From Ophthalmolycus amberensis (Eukaryota > Chordata > Actinopteri > Perciformes > Zoarcidae): DNA of 64,000 nt. The position numbers and the translations under genes were made by a program. The stretch is from positions 443,001 to 507,000 of the forward strand of contig JAFEUB010000893.1 of NCBI GenBank assembly GCA_024529925.1, given 5' to 3'. Below are positions 62,290 through 64,000 of the stretch, piece after piece. The notes below the pieces were generated by a model. That model worked only from the letters and a program-made list of their open reading frames with translations. It did not search any database and was not told where the DNA came from. Every line of letters starts with the position of its first letter. The first letter of the stretch is position 1.

Positions 62290-63905
62290 CTCAGATTCTT
62301 CTTCAAGAACAACTGCAGTTATTAAACCACTCCTAAAGAAGGTTAGTTTAGACTCCGCAACGATGAAAAATTATAGGCCAATATCAAACCTCCCATTTTT
62401 AAGTAAAATAATTGAAAAAGCGGTTTTCCAACAGCTGACCAACTTCTTGACCGTAAATAACTGCTTTGATGTTTTCCAGTCAGGCTTTCGACAGCACCAC
62501 AGCACTGAAACTGCTCTTGTTAAGGTTTTCAATGACATCCACTTAAACATAGACAATGGCAGAAGTTCAGTCTTAGTGTTACGAGATCTCAGTGCTGCAT
62601 TCGACACGGTCGACCATGCCATACTCCTAGAAAGACTAAAAATCTGGGTGGGACTCTCTGGCACAGCACTTAACTGGTTTGAATCCTACTTGAAGGGCCG
62701 AGAATACTTTGTGTCTGTAGCTGATTACACATCAGAGCTGACTAAAATGACATGTGGTGTTCCCCAAGGTTCAATACTGGGGCCTCTTCTGTTCAACATC
62801 TACATGCTTCCACTAGCTCAGATTATGGAAAACAACAAAGTGTGTTATCATAATTATGCAGACGACACACAAATCTACATAACTATGTCACCAGGGGACT
62901 ATAATCCCATACAAGGGCTGGGTAACTGCATTGAACAAATCAACAACTGGATGTGCCAGAATTTTCTTCAATTAAACAAAGTAATTCGTTTTTGGTAAAC
63001 GAAGTAATTGTTTTTGGTACCAAGGACGAACAATTGAAAATCACCGCTCAGCTTCAGTCACTGATGTTAAAACCCACAAACCAAGCCAGAAATCTAGGTG
63101 TAGTTATGGATTCAGACCTCAACCTGAACAGCCATATCAAGACAATTACAAAATCAGCCTATTATCACCTGAAGAATATATCAAGGATTAGAGGACTTAT
63201 GTCTCAACAGGATTTGGAAAAACTTGTCCACGCATTTATCTTCAGCAGACTGGACTACTGTAACGGTGTGTTTACAGGTCTCTGTAAAAAGTCCGTCAGA
63301 AAGCTGCAGCTGATTCAGAACGCTGCAGCTCGAGTCCTCACTAAGACCAGGAGGGTGGATCACATCACTCCAGTTCTGAGGTCTTTGCACTGGCTTCCTG
63401 TCCAACAAAGAATTGACTTTAAAATCCTGCTGTTGGTTTACAAAGCACTGAATGGTTTAGGGCCAAAATACATCTCCGATCTGCTACTACCTTATGAACC
63501 ATCCCGACCCCTCAGGTCGTCTGGGACCGGTCTACTTTCTGTTCCCAGAGTCAGAACTAAACATGGAGAAGCAGCGTTCAGTTGTTCTGCTCCACATATC
63601 TGGAACAAAGTCCCAGAAAGCTGCAGGTTTGCTGAGACCCTCAGCTCATTTAAATCAAGATTGAAGACCTTTCTGTTTGCTGCTGCCTTTAATTGAACCA
63701 CATTCAATTAATATATTAATCAATTTCCTGCATTTCTGCATTTTACTACTGAATTTTATTTCTTACACTGTTTCTTTAATTGTTTTTAAATCTCCTTTTC
63801 TTTTGCCTTATGTTTTGATGCTTTTAATGGTTTTATGTGAAGCACTTTGAATTACCTTGTTGTTGAAATGTGCTATACAAATAAACTAGCCTTGCCTTGC
63901 CTTAC
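62290..63905 (+). mobile_element. L2-clade LINE, 5'-truncated, reverse transcriptase to 3' tail
   Basis: Two overlapping frames cover the reverse transcriptase and C-terminal part of ORF2 of a non-LTR retrotransposon. In order: [76 protein letters not shown] (the catalytic YADD), then after a frameshift the thumb/C-terminal region (HLKNISRIRGLMSQ, LHWLPVQQRIDFKILLLVYK). The N-terminal endonuclease is missing, so the copy is 5'-truncated near 62290. The 3' UTR ends in a run of ttgcc, typical of fish L2. The frame break is caused by a short tandem duplication at 62974-63018. Not autonomous as it stands. Confidence 0.88.
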
Positions 63906-64000
63906 AAGGTTATCCAATAGTTGCATTCTGACTCGAGCTGCAAGTGAATGCAAATAGATGACAGTGGCATCCTGAGTCGCATCCTTTTCTTTTGCTCTTT

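Noticed and set aside
62290..63905. Endogenous retrovirus
   Set aside because: The reverse transcriptase has non-LTR (L2-type) motifs, with no gag, protease, integrase or LTRs; the 3' tail is LINE-like.

Overview
This window looks like nuclear DNA from a teleost fish. Short exons with GT/AG splice sites are scattered over kilobases of AT-rich intron. The repeats are typical of fish: L2-clade LINE copies whose 3' tails end in repeated ttgcc, hAT non-autonomous elements with 8-bp target duplications, tRNA-derived SINE scraps and long microsatellites. There are no operons, bacterial genes, CRISPR arrays or convincing tRNA/rRNA genes. Most long six-frame ORFs are chance or repeat-derived. The real coding signal lies in short exons whose phases join correctly.

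Three genes can be supported. (1) Minus strand, 15020 down to 3023: an apparently complete 11-exon gene of about 851 codons. It combines a charged N-terminus, a DUF4590 domain like that of glutamate-rich protein 3 (ERICH3), a Lys/Glu/Ser-rich linker and a C-terminal array of about eight ribonuclease-inhibitor-type leucine-rich repeats. Every exon junction was checked for phase, and the whole model is open. (2) Plus strand, 28992-36138: the 3' part of a kelch-like (KLHL) gene, with seven exons encoding the linker and a six-blade beta-propeller. A single extra base in the first kelch exon breaks the frame, and I found no BTB or BACK exons upstream in the window. (3) Plus strand, 37486 to beyond the window end: the 5' end of a gene I do not recognise. 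Candidate alternative first exons lie at 37486, 38491 and 54063, with shared internal exons at 40773 and 42040. All routes end in the same splice phase, as in large genes with several promoters.

Layout: 1-2800 intergenic with a repeat fragment; 2814-15020 the DUF4590-LRR gene, whose large intron holds an inverted 5'-truncated L2 copy and a CpG-rich block; 15021-28991 long non-genic stretch with a hAT element and a 1.6-kb (TCTA)n array; 28992-36350 the KLHL gene, with a 610-bp hAT element and a THAP-like remnant in its introns; 37486-64000 the multi-promoter gene and its introns, holding a hAT element nested in another repeat, (TA)n and (GT)n tracts, a pair of related ~100-bp intronic elements, and a second, nearly identical L2 copy at the right edge.

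The three genes show no evident pathway link. Gene identities beyond family level are inference from motifs read by eye; no database search was possible.
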